From the NCBI GenBank assembly GCA_004554775.1, contig SFKI01000001.1, positions 124,001 to 188,000 of the forward strand: DNA of 64,000 nt, in the 5' to 3' direction. Source of the DNA: Subdoligranulum variabile (GTDB taxonomy: Bacteria > Bacillota > Clostridia > Oscillospirales > Ruminococcaceae). Below the pieces are notes generated by a model, which was not told where the DNA came from, ran no database searches, and saw only the letters and a list, made by a program, of their open reading frames with translations. The number at the start of each line of letters is the position of its first letter. Position 1 is the stretch's first letter. A program made the position numbers and the translations under genes. Below, piece by piece: positions 24,007 through 33,574 of the stretch.

Positions 24007-24738
24007 ATGAAAAAGAATCTGTACAAATATCTGGCCGGGAACGAGTACCCGGGGCGCGGCATTGTGCTGGGGCTGACGCCTGACAGCCAAAAGGCCGTCG
24101 TCGCCTACTGGATCATGGGCCGCAGCGCCAATAGCCGCAACCGCGTGTTTGAGCCCATCGAGGGCGGCATCCGCACTGTGGCCGCTGACCCCACCAAGCT
24201 CGAGGACCCGCATCTGATTATTTATAACGCCGTGCTGACCCTGCGCGAGACCACCGTTGTGACCAACGGCGACCAGACCGATACGATCGCCCGTTTCATG
24301 AACGGTAACCTCTTCCCCGGGTACAGCTTTGAGGCCGCTCTCGCCACCCGCACCTACGAGGACGATGCCCCCAACTTTACCCCGCGCATCTCCGGCGTGG
24401 TCGATATGCGCCACGGCGGCTACAAGCTGTCCATCGTCAAATCCAACGAGGGCAACGCCGCCAGCGTGCAGCGCCAGACCTTTGATTACCCGCAGCCCGT
24501 AGCTGGCGAGGGGCACTTTATCAGCACCTACCAGAAAAACGGCGCGCCCATCCCCAGCTTTGCCGGGGAACCGCTGCTCGTGACCATCGACGAGAACGAC
24601 GCCGCCAAGCTTGCCGAGAAGCTCTGGAAAAACCTGAACGATGACAACAAGGTCAGCCTGTTTGTGCGCAGCATTGAGCTGGAGACCGGCACCTATGAGG
24701 ACATCATTCTGAACAAATACACCGCTGTGGAGGGTTAA
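24007..24738 (+). CDS. purO: PurO-type IMP cyclohydrolase
   Basis: This 243-residue protein belongs to the IMP_cyclohyd family first defined by archaeal PurO. It closes FAICAR to IMP, the last step of the pathway. Family marks include LAGNEYPGRGIVLGLTPD, YWIMGRSANSRNRVF (about 33-47) and NAVLTLRETTVVTNGDQTD. It is unrelated in sequence to the N-terminal MGS-like domain of PurH. GAGGTATAAAC precedes the ATG. It sits next to a stand-alone AICAR transformylase, so the two genes together replace bifunctional PurH. Assigned from sequence style and context. Confidence 0.9.
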   Translation: MKKNLYKYLAGNEYPGRGIVLGLTPDSQKAVVAYWIMGRSANSRNRVFEPIEGGIRTVAADPTKLEDPHLIIYNAVLTLRETTVVTNGDQTDTIARFMNGNLFPGYSFEAALATRTYEDDAPNFTPRISGVVDMRHGGYKLSIVKSNEGNAASVQRQTFDYPQPVAGEGHFISTYQKNGAPIPSFAGEPLLVTIDENDAAKLAEKLWKNLNDDNKVSLFVRSIELETGTYEDIILNKYTAVEG

Positions 24739-24739
24739 T

Positions 24740-25921
24740 ATGAACGAATTTCAGCTGAAATACGGCACCAACCCCAACCAGAAGCCCGCCCGCATCTACA
24801 TGGCCGACGGCGCTGACCTACCGGTGCAGATCCTGAACGGCCGCCCGGGCTACATCAATTTTCTGGACGCGTTCAACTCCTGGCAGCTGGTGCGCGACCT
24901 GAAAAAAGCGCTTGGCCAGCCCGCCGCCGCCAGCTTCAAGCATGTTTCCCCCGCCGGTGCGGCCATCGGCCTGCCGCTGGATGACACCCTGCGCGCCATG
25001 TACCACATTGCACCCGAGACGGAGCTTTCTCCCCTGGCCTGTGCCTACGCCCGCGCCCGCGGTGCCGACCGCATGTCCAGCTTTGGCGACTGGATCGCCC
25101 TGTCCGATGTCTGCGACCTGAGCACCGCCAAGCTCATCCAGCACGAAGTTTCCGACGGCATCATTGCGCCCGGCTACGACGCCGACGCGCTGGAAGTGCT
25201 GAAGGGAAAGAAAAAGGGCAACTACGCCATCGTGCAGATCGATGCTGACTACGAGCCGCAGCCGCTGGAGACCCGCACCGTCTTTGGCGTGACCTTTGAG
25301 CAGGGCCGTCAGGACCTGGAGATCAGCGACGCCACGATGCTGCAAAACGTCGTGACCGAGAACAAGTTCATCAGCGAGGAGCAGCGCCGCGACCTCGTCA
25401 TCAGCCTGATCGTGCTGAAGTACACCCAGTCCAACAGCGTCTGCTACGTGCAGGGCGGGCAGACCATCGGCGTGGGCGCCGGGCAGCAGAGCCGCGTACA
25501 CTGCACCCGCCTGGCCGGCCAGAAAGCCGACAACTGGCAGCTGCGCCACATGCCCAAGGTGCTGGCCCTGCCGTTCCGCGAGGATATCGCCAAGCCCAAC
25601 CGCGACAACGCCATCGACGTGTACATCGGCGATACGCCGGAGGATGTCATCGGCGACGATGTCTGGGCATTGACTTTTACCGAGCAGCCCGCCCCGCTGA
25701 CGGCGGAAGAAAAGCGCGCCTGGCTGGACGCCGTTACCGGTGTTTCCCTGGGCAGTGATGCGTTCTTCCCGTTCGGCGATAACATCGAGCGCGCGCGCCG
25801 CAGCGGCGTGACGGCCATTGTGCAGCCGGGCGGTTCCATCCGCGACCAGCAGGTCATTGATACCTGCAACAAGTACGGCATTGCGATGGCGTTCTGCGGC
25901 ATCCGGCTGTTCCATCATTAA
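24740..25921 (+). CDS. Stand-alone AICAR formyltransferase (PurH C-terminal domain type)
   Basis: This 393-residue protein corresponds to the AICARFT half of PurH, without the IMP cyclohydrolase domain. It opens LKYGTNPNQKPARIY and carries the catalytic Lys67-His68 in SFKHVSPAGAA. SSFGDWIALSD and VVTENKFISEEQRRDLVISLIVLKYTQSNSV are typical, as is the end PGGSIRDQQVIDTCNKYGIAM. It formylates AICAR with 10-formyl-THF to FAICAR, which the preceding PurO-type protein cyclises. GGAGGG precedes the ATG by 5 nt. The name purV has been used for this half in archaea. Confidence 0.92.
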   Translation: MNEFQLKYGTNPNQKPARIYMADGADLPVQILNGRPGYINFLDAFNSWQLVRDLKKALGQPAAASFKHVSPAGAAIGLPLDDTLRAMYHIAPETELSPLACAYARARGADRMSSFGDWIALSDVCDLSTAKLIQHEVSDGIIAPGYDADALEVLKGKKKGNYAIVQIDADYEPQPLETRTVFGVTFEQGRQDLEISDATMLQNVVTENKFISEEQRRDLVISLIVLKYTQSNSVCYVQGGQTIGVGAGQQSRVHCTRLAGQKADNWQLRHMPKVLALPFREDIAKPNRDNAIDVYIGDTPEDVIGDDVWALTFTEQPAPLTAEEKRAWLDAVTGVSLGSDAFFPFGDNIERARRSGVTAIVQPGGSIRDQQVIDTCNKYGIAMAFCGIRLFHH

Positions 25922-25988
25922 ACGCAAAAAACAACTCGCCTGCGGCGATTTTTCGTCGCGGGCTGTTGTGCTGTCAAGGAGGACGCTT

Positions 25989-27272
25989 ATGAAAATTCTG
26001 GTTGTAGGCGGCGGCGGGCGCGAGCACGCCATTATCCGCGCACTGAAAAAAAGCCCCCTCTGCACCGAGATCTGGTGCGCACCCGGCAACGGCGGCATCA
26101 GCTACGATGCCCACTGCAAGGCCATCCCCGCCACCGATGTGGACACGATGGTCGCCTTTGCCAAAGAGGAAGCCTTTGATTATGTCGTTGTTGCCCAGGA
26201 CGACCCGCTCGCGCTGGGCATGGTCGACGCCCTGGCGGCTGTCGGTATCCCGGCCTTTGGCCCCGACAAAGCCGCTGCCCGCATCGAGGCAAGCAAGGTG
26301 TTCAGCAAGGACCTGATGAAGAAATACGGCATTCCCACCGCAAAGTACGAAACCTTTGACGACCCCGCCAAGGTCATGGAGTACATCCGCGCCGAGGGCA
26401 AGTATCCCGTCGTTATCAAGGCTGACGGCCTGGCCTTGGGCAAGGGCGTGCTGATCTGCCAGAACGAGCAGGAAGCCGCCGACGGCGTGAAAGAGATCAT
26501 GCTGGACAAAAAGTTCGGCGCATCGGGCAATCACGTGGTCGTTGAAGAGTTCTTGACCGGCCCTGAGGTCAGCGTGCTGTCCTTCTGCGACGGCAAAACC
26601 GTCAAGCCGATGGTCTCGAGCATGGATCACAAGCGCGCTCTGGACCATGACGAGGGCCTGAACACCGGCGGCATGGGCACCGTGGCCCCGAACCCCTACT
26701 ACACCCCCGCCGTGGCCGAGCGCTGCATGAAAGAGATCTTCCTGCCGACCGTTGCCGCCATGCAGGCCGAGGGCTGCCCCTTTAAAGGCTGCCTGTACTT
26801 TGGCCTGATGCTGACGCCCGACGGCCCCAAGGTCATTGAATACAACTGCCGCTTTGGCGACCCCGAGACCCAGGTGGTGCTGCCCCTGCTGGAAAGCGAC
26901 CTGCTGACCGTGATGCAGGCCACCACCAACGGCACCCTGGATAAGACCGAGGTCAAGTTCAGCGACGGCGCGGCCGCCTGCGTCATTCTTGCCAGCGGCG
27001 GCTACCCCCTCGCCTACGAGAAGGGCAAGGAGATCACCGGCCTGACTGCCGGCCAGCTGGACGCCGCCGATGTGACAGTGTACCACGCGGGCACCGCCAT
27101 CAAAGACGGCAAGCTTGTTACCAACGGCGGCCGCGTACTGGGCGTGACGGCCACCGCCGCCACCCTGCCCGAAGCGCTGAAAAAAGCCTACGCCGCCAGC
27201 GAGAGCATCCACTTTGACAAGCTGCACAAGCGCAGCGACATCGGTGCAAGAGCGCTGGCCGCGATGCAGTGA
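25989..27272 (+). CDS. purD: Phosphoribosylamine--glycine ligase
   Basis: This 427-residue ATP-grasp enzyme makes GAR from phosphoribosylamine, glycine and ATP. The N-terminal fold starts MKILVVGGGGREHAII. The ATP-grasp core has KADGLALGKGV (about 140-150) and the metal site YNCRFGDPETQ (about 282-292). The start has AAGGAGG 6 nt upstream; an in-frame extension from inside the previous gene is rejected. A hairpin of GCGGCGA/TCGTCGC with flanking ACAAC/GTTGT lies in the short gap from the formyltransferase, without a T-run, and probably stabilises mRNA. Confidence 0.97.
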   Translation: MKILVVGGGGREHAIIRALKKSPLCTEIWCAPGNGGISYDAHCKAIPATDVDTMVAFAKEEAFDYVVVAQDDPLALGMVDALAAVGIPAFGPDKAAARIEASKVFSKDLMKKYGIPTAKYETFDDPAKVMEYIRAEGKYPVVIKADGLALGKGVLICQNEQEAADGVKEIMLDKKFGASGNHVVVEEFLTGPEVSVLSFCDGKTVKPMVSSMDHKRALDHDEGLNTGGMGTVAPNPYYTPAVAERCMKEIFLPTVAAMQAEGCPFKGCLYFGLMLTPDGPKVIEYNCRFGDPETQVVLPLLESDLLTVMQATTNGTLDKTEVKFSDGAAACVILASGGYPLAYEKGKEITGLTAGQLDAADVTVYHAGTAIKDGKLVTNGGRVLGVTATAATLPEALKKAYAASESIHFDKLHKRSDIGARALAAMQ

Positions 27273-27290
27273 TAGAGCTGCCGCTGCCCT

Positions 27291-27455
27291 GTAGAGGCGA
27301 ACAGTGTTCGCCCGCAGCAATTTAGCGGCAGCGCAAGGCCGCGCGGGAGCATAGGGAATGCTCCCCCCCTACGAGCCGTAGGGGCCGATTCTATATCGGC
27401 CCGTGGAGTTTAGCCATAACGCACAATCCTACGGGCGAACAGTGTTCGCCCCTAC
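27291..27455. repeat. GTAGGGGCG-type double composite repeat
   Basis: GTAGAGGCGAACAGTGTTCG, GGGAGCATAGGGAATGCTCCC, CGTAGGGGCCGATTCTATATC and GGCGAACAGTGTTCGCCCC modules are arranged as in the copies flanking the glycosyltransferase. It separates purD and purL. The operon may be read through it. Confidence 0.8.
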
Positions 27456-27509
27456 AAGCGTTTCCGCAAATTTTACTTCCTGCAAAATCAACTCTCAGGA
27501 GGAAATACA

Positions 27510-30500
27510 ATGGTATATCGCATTTATGTTGAGAAAAAGTCCGGTTTTGACGGCGAGGCCCAGGGCCTTTGCCATGAGCTGGTCGACCTGCTGGGCATCA
27601 AAGCCCTGAAGGGTCTGCGGCTCATCAACCGTTATGATGTCGAGGGCATCGACAATGTCCTGTTCCAGCAGGCCATCCCCACCGTGTTCAGCGAGCCGCC
27701 GGTAGACGTGACCTACACCACCCTGCCCGAAGCCCAGCACGTTTTCGCCGTCGAATATCTGCCCGGCCAGTTTGACCAGCGCGCCGACTCTGCCAGCCAG
27801 TGCATCCAGCTGCTGAGCCAGGGCGAGCGCCCCGCCGTGCGCAGCGCCCGCGTTTATCTGCTGGAGGGCGATCTGACCGAGGACGATATCGCCGCCATCA
27901 AAAAATACGTCATCAACCCGGTCGAGGCCCGCGAGGCCAGCCTGGACGAACGCACCACCCTCAAGATGGAGTTTGCCATCCCGACCGAGGTCGAAACCTT
28001 GACCGGCTTTACCGCGCTGGACGACGACGCCCTGGAAGCATTCCGCACCGAAAAAGGCCTGGCGATGGACCATGCAGACATCAAGTTCTGCCAGGATTAT
28101 TTCAAGAGCGAGCACCGCGACCCCACCATCACCGAGATCCGCCTGATCGACACCTACTGGTCCGACCACTGCCGCCACACTACCTTTGGCACGATCCTGG
28201 ACGACGTGAAGATCGACGACGAGCTGGTGCAGGCTGCGTTTGACCGCTACATGGCCCTGCGCGAAGAAACCGGCCGCGATAAGAAGAACCGCACCCTGAT
28301 GGACTGCGCCACCATCGCCGCCAAAGCGCTGAAGCAGCGCGGCATCCTGAAGAACCTTGACGAGAGCGAGGAGATCAACGCCTGCACCGTCAAGATCAAG
28401 TGCGATGTCGACGGCGAGCTGCAGGACTGGCTGTTCCTCTTTAAAAATGAGACCCACAACCATCCCACCGAGATCGAGCCGTTCGGCGGCGCTGCCACCT
28501 GCATCGGCGGCGCGATCCGCGATCCCCTGTCCGGCCGCAGCTATGTCTATCAGGCCATGCGCGTGACCGGCGCAGCTGACCCGCTGAAGCCCGTCTCTGA
28601 AACGATGCCCGGCAAGCTGCCCCAGCGCAAGTTGGTCACGACCGCTGCCGCCGGTTATTCCAGCTACGGCAACCAGATCGGCCTTGCCACCGGCCAGGTC
28701 GCCGAGCTGTACCACCCCGGCTACGCCGCCAAGCGCATGGAGATCGGCGCGGTCGTGGGCGCTACCCCGGCCAGCCATGTCCGCCGCGAGGAACCCGCCC
28801 CCGGTGATGTAGTCATCCTGTTGGGCGGCCGCACGGGCCGCGACGGCATCGGCGGTGCGACCGGTTCTTCCAAGGCGCACAAGCTGACGAGCCTGGAGAC
28901 CTGCGGTGCCGAGGTGCAGAAGGGCAACGCCCCTATCGAGCGCAAACTCCAGCGCCTGTTCCGCCGCGAGGATGCCTGCCGCCTGATCAAGCGCTGCAAT
29001 GACTTCGGCGCGGGCGGCGTTTCGGTCGCCATCGGCGAGCTGGCCGACGGCCTGAAAATTGACCTGAACAAAGTCACCAAGAAATATGAAGGTCTGGACG
29101 GCACCGAGCTGGCCATCTCCGAGAGCCAGGAGCGTATGGCCGTAGCCGTTGCTGCCGAGGACGCCGAGACCTTTATGCAGTATGCCGCCGAGGAAAACCT
29201 CGAAGCTACGATCGTTGCGACCGTCACCGAAGAAAAGCGGATGCGCGAATTCTGGAACGGCAAGGCCATTGTCGACCTTTCCCGCGAGTTCCTCAACTCC
29301 AACGGTGCCGAACGCCACGCCAATGTGCACATCCTCAAGGGCCATATCTGGCAGCCGCAGTTTGCCGGTGCCACGTTTGAGCAGAAGATGGAGCACCTTG
29401 TCACCGATCTGAACGTTTGCAGCCAGAAGGGCCTTGGCGAGCGGTTCGACTCCACCATCGGTGCCGCCACGGTGCTGATGCCCTACGGCGGCAAATACCA
29501 GCTAACCCCCACTATGGCGATGGCCGCCAAGCTGCCCGTGGACGGCGAGACGACCACCTGCTCCGGCATGGCCTGGGGCTTTAACCCCTATCTGACCGAG
29601 GCCGACCCCTACCGCGGTGCCTACCTGGCTGTGGTCGAAAGCATCACCAAGTTGGTGTGCGCCGGTTTCCATCACAAGGACATGTACCTGACCTTCCAGG
29701 AATACTTCGAGCATATGAACGACAAGCCCGAGCGCTGGGGCAAGCCGCTGGCCGCCCTGCTGGGCGCGCTCGATGCCCAGATGGGCCTTGGCATTGCTTC
29801 CATCGGCGGCAAGGACTCGATGTCCGGCAGCTTTGAGGGCCTGGATGTTCCCCCGACGCTGGTAAGCTTTGCGACCGCCATCGGCAATACCCGCGATGTG
29901 CAGAGCCCCGAGTTCAAAAAGGCCAACAGCGCTGTTGTGATGCTGCGCCCGCAGTATAAGGACGGCCTGCCCGAGATCGGCAGCCTGATCGCCATTTACA
30001 AAACCGTCGAGCAGATGATCGACGAGGGCAAGGTACTGGCCGCTGCTACGCCCGGTTACGGCGGCGTGGCCGAAGCGCTGTTCAAGATGTGCGTGGGCAA
30101 CCATGTCGGCTTGCAGCTCTCCAACGACCTGAACTTTAACGACCTGTTCAAGCCTGCTTACGGCAGCGTGATTCTGGAACTGCTCGACCCGTGTGCCGGT
30201 GAGTTCCTCGGCTTTACTACCGTCGACTACACGATGGAAGCCGGTAAGGAGATGATCGACCTCGCCAAGCTGCAGGAGCTGTGGGAGGCAAAGCTCGAGC
30301 CGGTGTTCCCTTACCGCAAGGCTGGCGAGAATGTGCCCGCGCTGGAGCATGACTGCCCGTTCAGCAAGCGCGTGACCCCCGCCGTGCGTCTGGCTATCCC
30401 GCGCGTTGTTATCCCCGTGTTCCCCGGCACCAACTGCGAGTATGACACCGCCCGCGCGTTCCGCCTTGCTGGCGGCGACCCGCATGTGCTGGTGCTGAAA

Positions 30501-31196
30501 AACCTGACCCCGGCCGATGTTGCCGAAAGCTGCGAAGCGCTGGTCAAAGAGCTGGACAAAGCCCAGATCCTGATGCTGCCGGGCGGTTTCTCCGGCGGCG
30601 ACGAGCCGGACGGCTCCGCCAAGTTTATTGCGGCGTTCTTCCGCGCCCCGGCTGTGGCCGATGCCGTCAACCGCCTGCTGAACCAGCGTGACGGCCTGGC
30701 TTTGGGCATCTGCAACGGCTTCCAGGCACTGATCAAGCTGGGCCTTGTTCCCTACGGCGAGATCCGTCCCATCACGGCGGACGACCCGACGCTGACCTTT
30801 AACACCATCCATCGCCACCAGAGCATGCTGGTGCGCACCCGCGTGGCCAGCAACAAGAGCCCGTGGCTCAGCCGCTGCGACATCAACGACGAACACCTCA
30901 TCGCCATCAGCCACGGCGAGGGCCGCTTTGTCTGCAACCAGACCCTGCTGAACCAGCTGATCGACAACGGCCAGATCGCCACCCAGTACGTTGACCTGGC
31001 CTGCCAGCCCACCATGGACCTGCGCTACAACCCCAACGGCTCCGTTATGGCAATTGAGGGCATCACCAGCCCGGACGGCCGTGTGTTCGGCAAGATGGGC
31101 CACAGCGAGCGCTACGGCGAACGCCTGTACAAGAACGTTACCGGCGACAAGTACCAGCCCATCTTTGAGGGCGGCGTGAACTATTTTAAGCTGTAA
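27510..31196 (+). CDS. purL: Phosphoribosylformylglycinamidine synthase, single-chain
   Basis: This 1228-residue enzyme converts FGAR and glutamine to FGAM. It is the long single-chain form (N-terminal PurS-like part, two PurM-like halves, C-terminal glutaminase), so no purS or purQ is needed. This clade is usual in Clostridia. TYWSDHCRHTTF (about 212-223) and FKNETHNHPTEIEPFGGAAT (about 311-330) mark the synthetase. The glutaminase begins VVIPVFPGTNCEYDTARAF and has catalytic Cys1068 in GICNGFQA and ISHGEGRF near 1132-1139. CAGGAGG precedes the ATG. Confidence 0.97.
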   Translation: MVYRIYVEKKSGFDGEAQGLCHELVDLLGIKALKGLRLINRYDVEGIDNVLFQQAIPTVFSEPPVDVTYTTLPEAQHVFAVEYLPGQFDQRADSASQCIQLLSQGERPAVRSARVYLLEGDLTEDDIAAIKKYVINPVEAREASLDERTTLKMEFAIPTEVETLTGFTALDDDALEAFRTEKGLAMDHADIKFCQDYFKSEHRDPTITEIRLIDTYWSDHCRHTTFGTILDDVKIDDELVQAAFDRYMALREETGRDKKNRTLMDCATIAAKALKQRGILKNLDESEEINACTVKIKCDVDGELQDWLFLFKNETHNHPTEIEPFGGAATCIGGAIRDPLSGRSYVYQAMRVTGAADPLKPVSETMPGKLPQRKLVTTAAAGYSSYGNQIGLATGQVAELYHPGYAAKRMEIGAVVGATPASHVRREEPAPGDVVILLGGRTGRDGIGGATGSSKAHKLTSLETCGAEVQKGNAPIERKLQRLFRREDACRLIKRCNDFGAGGVSVAIGELADGLKIDLNKVTKKYEGLDGTELAISESQERMAVAVAAEDAETFMQYAAEENLEATIVATVTEEKRMREFWNGKAIVDLSREFLNSNGAERHANVHILKGHIWQPQFAGATFEQKMEHLVTDLNVCSQKGLGERFDSTIGAATVLMPYGGKYQLTPTMAMAAKLPVDGETTTCSGMAWGFNPYLTEADPYRGAYLAVVESITKLVCAGFHHKDMYLTFQEYFEHMNDKPERWGKPLAALLGALDAQMGLGIASIGGKDSMSGSFEGLDVPPTLVSFATAIGNTRDVQSPEFKKANSAVVMLRPQYKDGLPEIGSLIAIYKTVEQMIDEGKVLAAATPGYGGVAEALFKMCVGNHVGLQLSNDLNFNDLFKPAYGSVILELLDPCAGEFLGFTTVDYTMEAGKEMIDLAKLQELWEAKLEPVFPYRKAGENVPALEHDCPFSKRVTPAVRLAIPRVVIPVFPGTNCEYDTARAFRLAGGDPHVLVLKNLTPADVAESCEALVKELDKAQILMLPGGFSGGDEPDGSAKFIAAFFRAPAVADAVNRLLNQRDGLALGICNGFQALIKLGLVPYGEIRPITADDPTLTFNTIHRHQSMLVRTRVASNKSPWLSRCDINDEHLIAISHGEGRFVCNQTLLNQLIDNGQIATQYVDLACQPTMDLRYNPNGSVMAIEGITSPDGRVFGKMGHSERYGERLYKNVTGDKYQPIFEGGVNYFKL

Positions 31197-31216
31197 GAAA
31201 GTAGAGGACTTTTCCC

Positions 31217-32653
31217 ATGGCACAACATGACCGTTATATTTCCCCGTTCTCGACCCGCTATGCTTCGGACGAGATGCAGTATATTTTCTCGGACGACAAC
31301 AAGTTCCGCACCTGGCGCAAGCTGTGGATCGCGCTGGCTAAGGCTGAGCAGAAGCAGGGCCTTGCCATCACCGATGAGCAGATCGCCGAGCTGGAAGCCC
31401 ACAAGGACGACGTGAACTATGAGGATGCCATCGCCCGCGAAAAGCTGGTGCGCCACGACGTCATGAGCCACGTCTACGCCTACGGCCTGCAATGCCCCAA
31501 GGCAAAGGGCATCATCCATCTGGGTGCTACCAGCTGCTATGTCGGCGATAACACCGATGTCATCATTATGCGCGAAGCGCTGCAGCTGGTGCGCAAAAAG
31601 GTCATCGGCGTGCTGGCGAACCTGGCCAAGTTTGCCGATGAGTACAAGGACATGCCGTGTCTCGCCTACACCCACTGCCAGCCCGCCCAGCTGACCACCG
31701 TCGGCAAGCGCGCCTCCCTGTGGATGAACGAGCTGTATATGGACCTCGAGGAGATCGACCACCAGATCAGCCAGTTAGCGCTGCGCGGCGTCAAAGGCAC
31801 CACCGGCACCCAGGCCAGCTTTATGGAGCTGTTCGGCGACGATTCCGCCAAGGTCAAGGCCGTTGAGGCTGACGTCTGCGTCCAGATGGGCTTTACCAAA
31901 GTCGTTCCGGTCTGCGGCCAGACCTACAGCCGCAAGGTGGACTACAATGTACTGTCTGCCGTGGCTGGCATTGGCCAGAGCGCCATGAAGATGGCGACCG
32001 ATATCCGCCTGCTGGCAAACTTTAAAGAGATGGAAGAGCCGTTCGAGAAGAACCAGATCGGTTCCTCGGCCATGCCGTACAAGCGCAACCCCATGCGGTG
32101 CGAGCGCATCTGCGCCCTGAGCCGCTACCTGATGGTGGACGTGCTGAACCCCGCCATGACCGCCGGTACACAGTGGTTTGAGCGCACGCTGGACGACTCT
32201 GCCAACAAGCGCATCGCCATGGCTGAGGGTTTCCTGGCGGCTGACGCCATCCTGAATATTCTGTTGAACGTCTCGGATGGGCTGGTCGTTTACCCCAAGG
32301 TCGTGCGCGCCCGCGTGATGGCTGAGCTGCCGTTTATGGCCAGCGAGAACATCATGATGAAAGCCGTCAAGAAGGGCGGCGACCGTCAGGAGCTGCACGA
32401 GCGCCTGCGCGAGCACGCCGTAGCCGCTGCCGCCGTGGTCAAGCAGGAGGGCAAGCCCAACGATATGATTGCCCGCGTCGAAGCTGACCCCGCCTTCGGC
32501 CTGAGCCGCGAGGAGATCGAAGCAGAGCTGTCTCCCGAGGCTTTCACCGGCCGCAGCGCCGAGCAGGTCACCGAGTTTTTGCGTGACGTCATCCAGCCCG
32601 TGCTGGACGCCAACAAAGAGGACCTGGGCCAGCATGTGGAGCTGAACGTCTGA
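31217..32653 (+). CDS. purB: Adenylosuccinate lyase
   Basis: This 478-residue homotetrameric lyase releases fumarate from SAICAR and from adenylosuccinate. The family signature SSAMPYKRNPMRCERI (about 283-298) has the catalytic flexible loop. The N-terminus has SPFSTRYASDEMQYIFSD, and HLGATSCYVGDNTD contributes the active site. AGAGGAC precedes the ATG 10 nt away. It is the last gene of the cluster, 20 bp after purL, and is followed by a repeat and a terminator. purA, guaA and guaB are not in the window. Confidence 0.97.
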   Translation: MAQHDRYISPFSTRYASDEMQYIFSDDNKFRTWRKLWIALAKAEQKQGLAITDEQIAELEAHKDDVNYEDAIAREKLVRHDVMSHVYAYGLQCPKAKGIIHLGATSCYVGDNTDVIIMREALQLVRKKVIGVLANLAKFADEYKDMPCLAYTHCQPAQLTTVGKRASLWMNELYMDLEEIDHQISQLALRGVKGTTGTQASFMELFGDDSAKVKAVEADVCVQMGFTKVVPVCGQTYSRKVDYNVLSAVAGIGQSAMKMATDIRLLANFKEMEEPFEKNQIGSSAMPYKRNPMRCERICALSRYLMVDVLNPAMTAGTQWFERTLDDSANKRIAMAEGFLAADAILNILLNVSDGLVVYPKVVRARVMAELPFMASENIMMKAVKKGGDRQELHERLREHAVAAAAVVKQEGKPNDMIARVEADPAFGLSREEIEAELSPEAFTGRSAEQVTEFLRDVIQPVLDANKEDLGQHVELNV

Positions 32654-32671
32654 TTTATTGCATCGTAAATT

Positions 32672-32726
32672 GTAGGGGCGAATGCTTGCATCCGCCCGCA
32701 GGTCGATGACAAGCATCGACCCCTAC
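32672..32726. repeat. Short GTAGGGGCG-type repeat
   Basis: GTAGGGGCGAATGCTTGCAT opens and GACAAGCATCGACCCCTAC closes a 55-bp imperfect palindrome between purB and its terminator. A minimal copy of the family. Confidence 0.75.
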
Positions 32727-32735
32727 AAAACAGCA

Positions 32736-32778
32736 AAATACCCGTACTGTCTTACTAAAGGCAATACGGGTATTTTTT
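32736..32778 (+). terminator. Terminator of the purine cluster
   Basis: AAATACCCGTA and TACGGGTATTT form an 11-bp stem and a T-run follows. It also stands at the 3' end of the convergent leftward operon. Confidence 0.85.
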
Positions 32779-33574
32779 ATGCAATTGTATCGGCGGACGT
32801 CAGGCCGGATTCCAACACATCCGCCATAAACGCGCTGTGGTCAGCGTAATCGCCGGTGGGCACAAGGGTGATGTCGTAATAGGTGACCGGCATGTCGTTG
32901 CTTTCCAGCACCTGCTTGATGGTGTGCAGGACGGTTTGCATGTCCGCCTCGGTAGGCTTGCCGTCGCACAGCACTTGTGCGCACAGGCGGCTGGGCACCT
33001 TTTGCAGCAGGGCTTTGTCAAAGGCAGCATCCAGCGGCAGATCATCCACATAGTTAGCCGGGGTCATGCCATCCTGCTCGGTATAGCAAAGGTCGATCTC
33101 TACCGTGTTGCCCTTTGCGCCGTAGACAGATGCAAAGTTTAATTCCGGGGCCTGCACGGTCAGATACGCGGCTGCCTGCTGGGCAGCTTCATCACCCAAG
33201 CGGTAAGCGGTGGTCCAGCGGTGGTCTACATAGAACACATGGTCCGGCTCAAGCTCCTTACCCCGGATTTCATCATCAGTCAGCAGCCAGAACCGCGTCT
33301 GCACTGCAAAGTTTGTATCACGGCTCTGGTCAGATTGAACGTATACCACATAGTGGAAGAACTGTCCGCCAGGGGCGGTGCGCTGGTCCCAGTGAAATGT
33401 TTCCTCCGGATATAGCTTTTCCGCATATCGAATGGCCCGATGTATAGCCCACTGTTGGCTGAGCGGGTCACCGTTGATGGCGTCAAAGACCAGCAGCAGA
33501 GCCAAAATCAGCAGCAGGGCCGCCGCCAGTGCCAGGCGGCGCAGGTTTTTCGTCTTATTCGTCTTTATTTTCAT
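32777..33574 (-). CDS. Membrane-anchored protein of a sigma/anti-sigma operon, unknown function
   Basis: I do not recognise the family. The 265-residue product has a basic start (MKIKTNKTKNLRRL), one hydrophobic helix at about 12-32, and a soluble part that should lie outside the cell. The C-terminal half alternates short strand-like stretches and includes CYTEQDGMTPANY. The start is set by AAAGGAG 7 nt upstream and overlaps the end of the anti-sigma gene by 20 bp. It is the third gene of the ECF operon, so it may be a sensor or an effector of that stress response. This is inference from position. Confidence 0.6.
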   Translation of the reverse strand: MKIKTNKTKNLRRLALAAALLLILALLLVFDAINGDPLSQQWAIHRAIRYAEKLYPEETFHWDQRTAPGGQFFHYVVYVQSDQSRDTNFAVQTRFWLLTDDEIRGKELEPDHVFYVDHRWTTAYRLGDEAAQQAAAYLTVQAPELNFASVYGAKGNTVEIDLCYTEQDGMTPANYVDDLPLDAAFDKALLQKVPSRLCAQVLCDGKPTEADMQTVLHTIKQVLESNDMPVTYYDITLVPTGDYADHSAFMADVLESGLTSADTIA

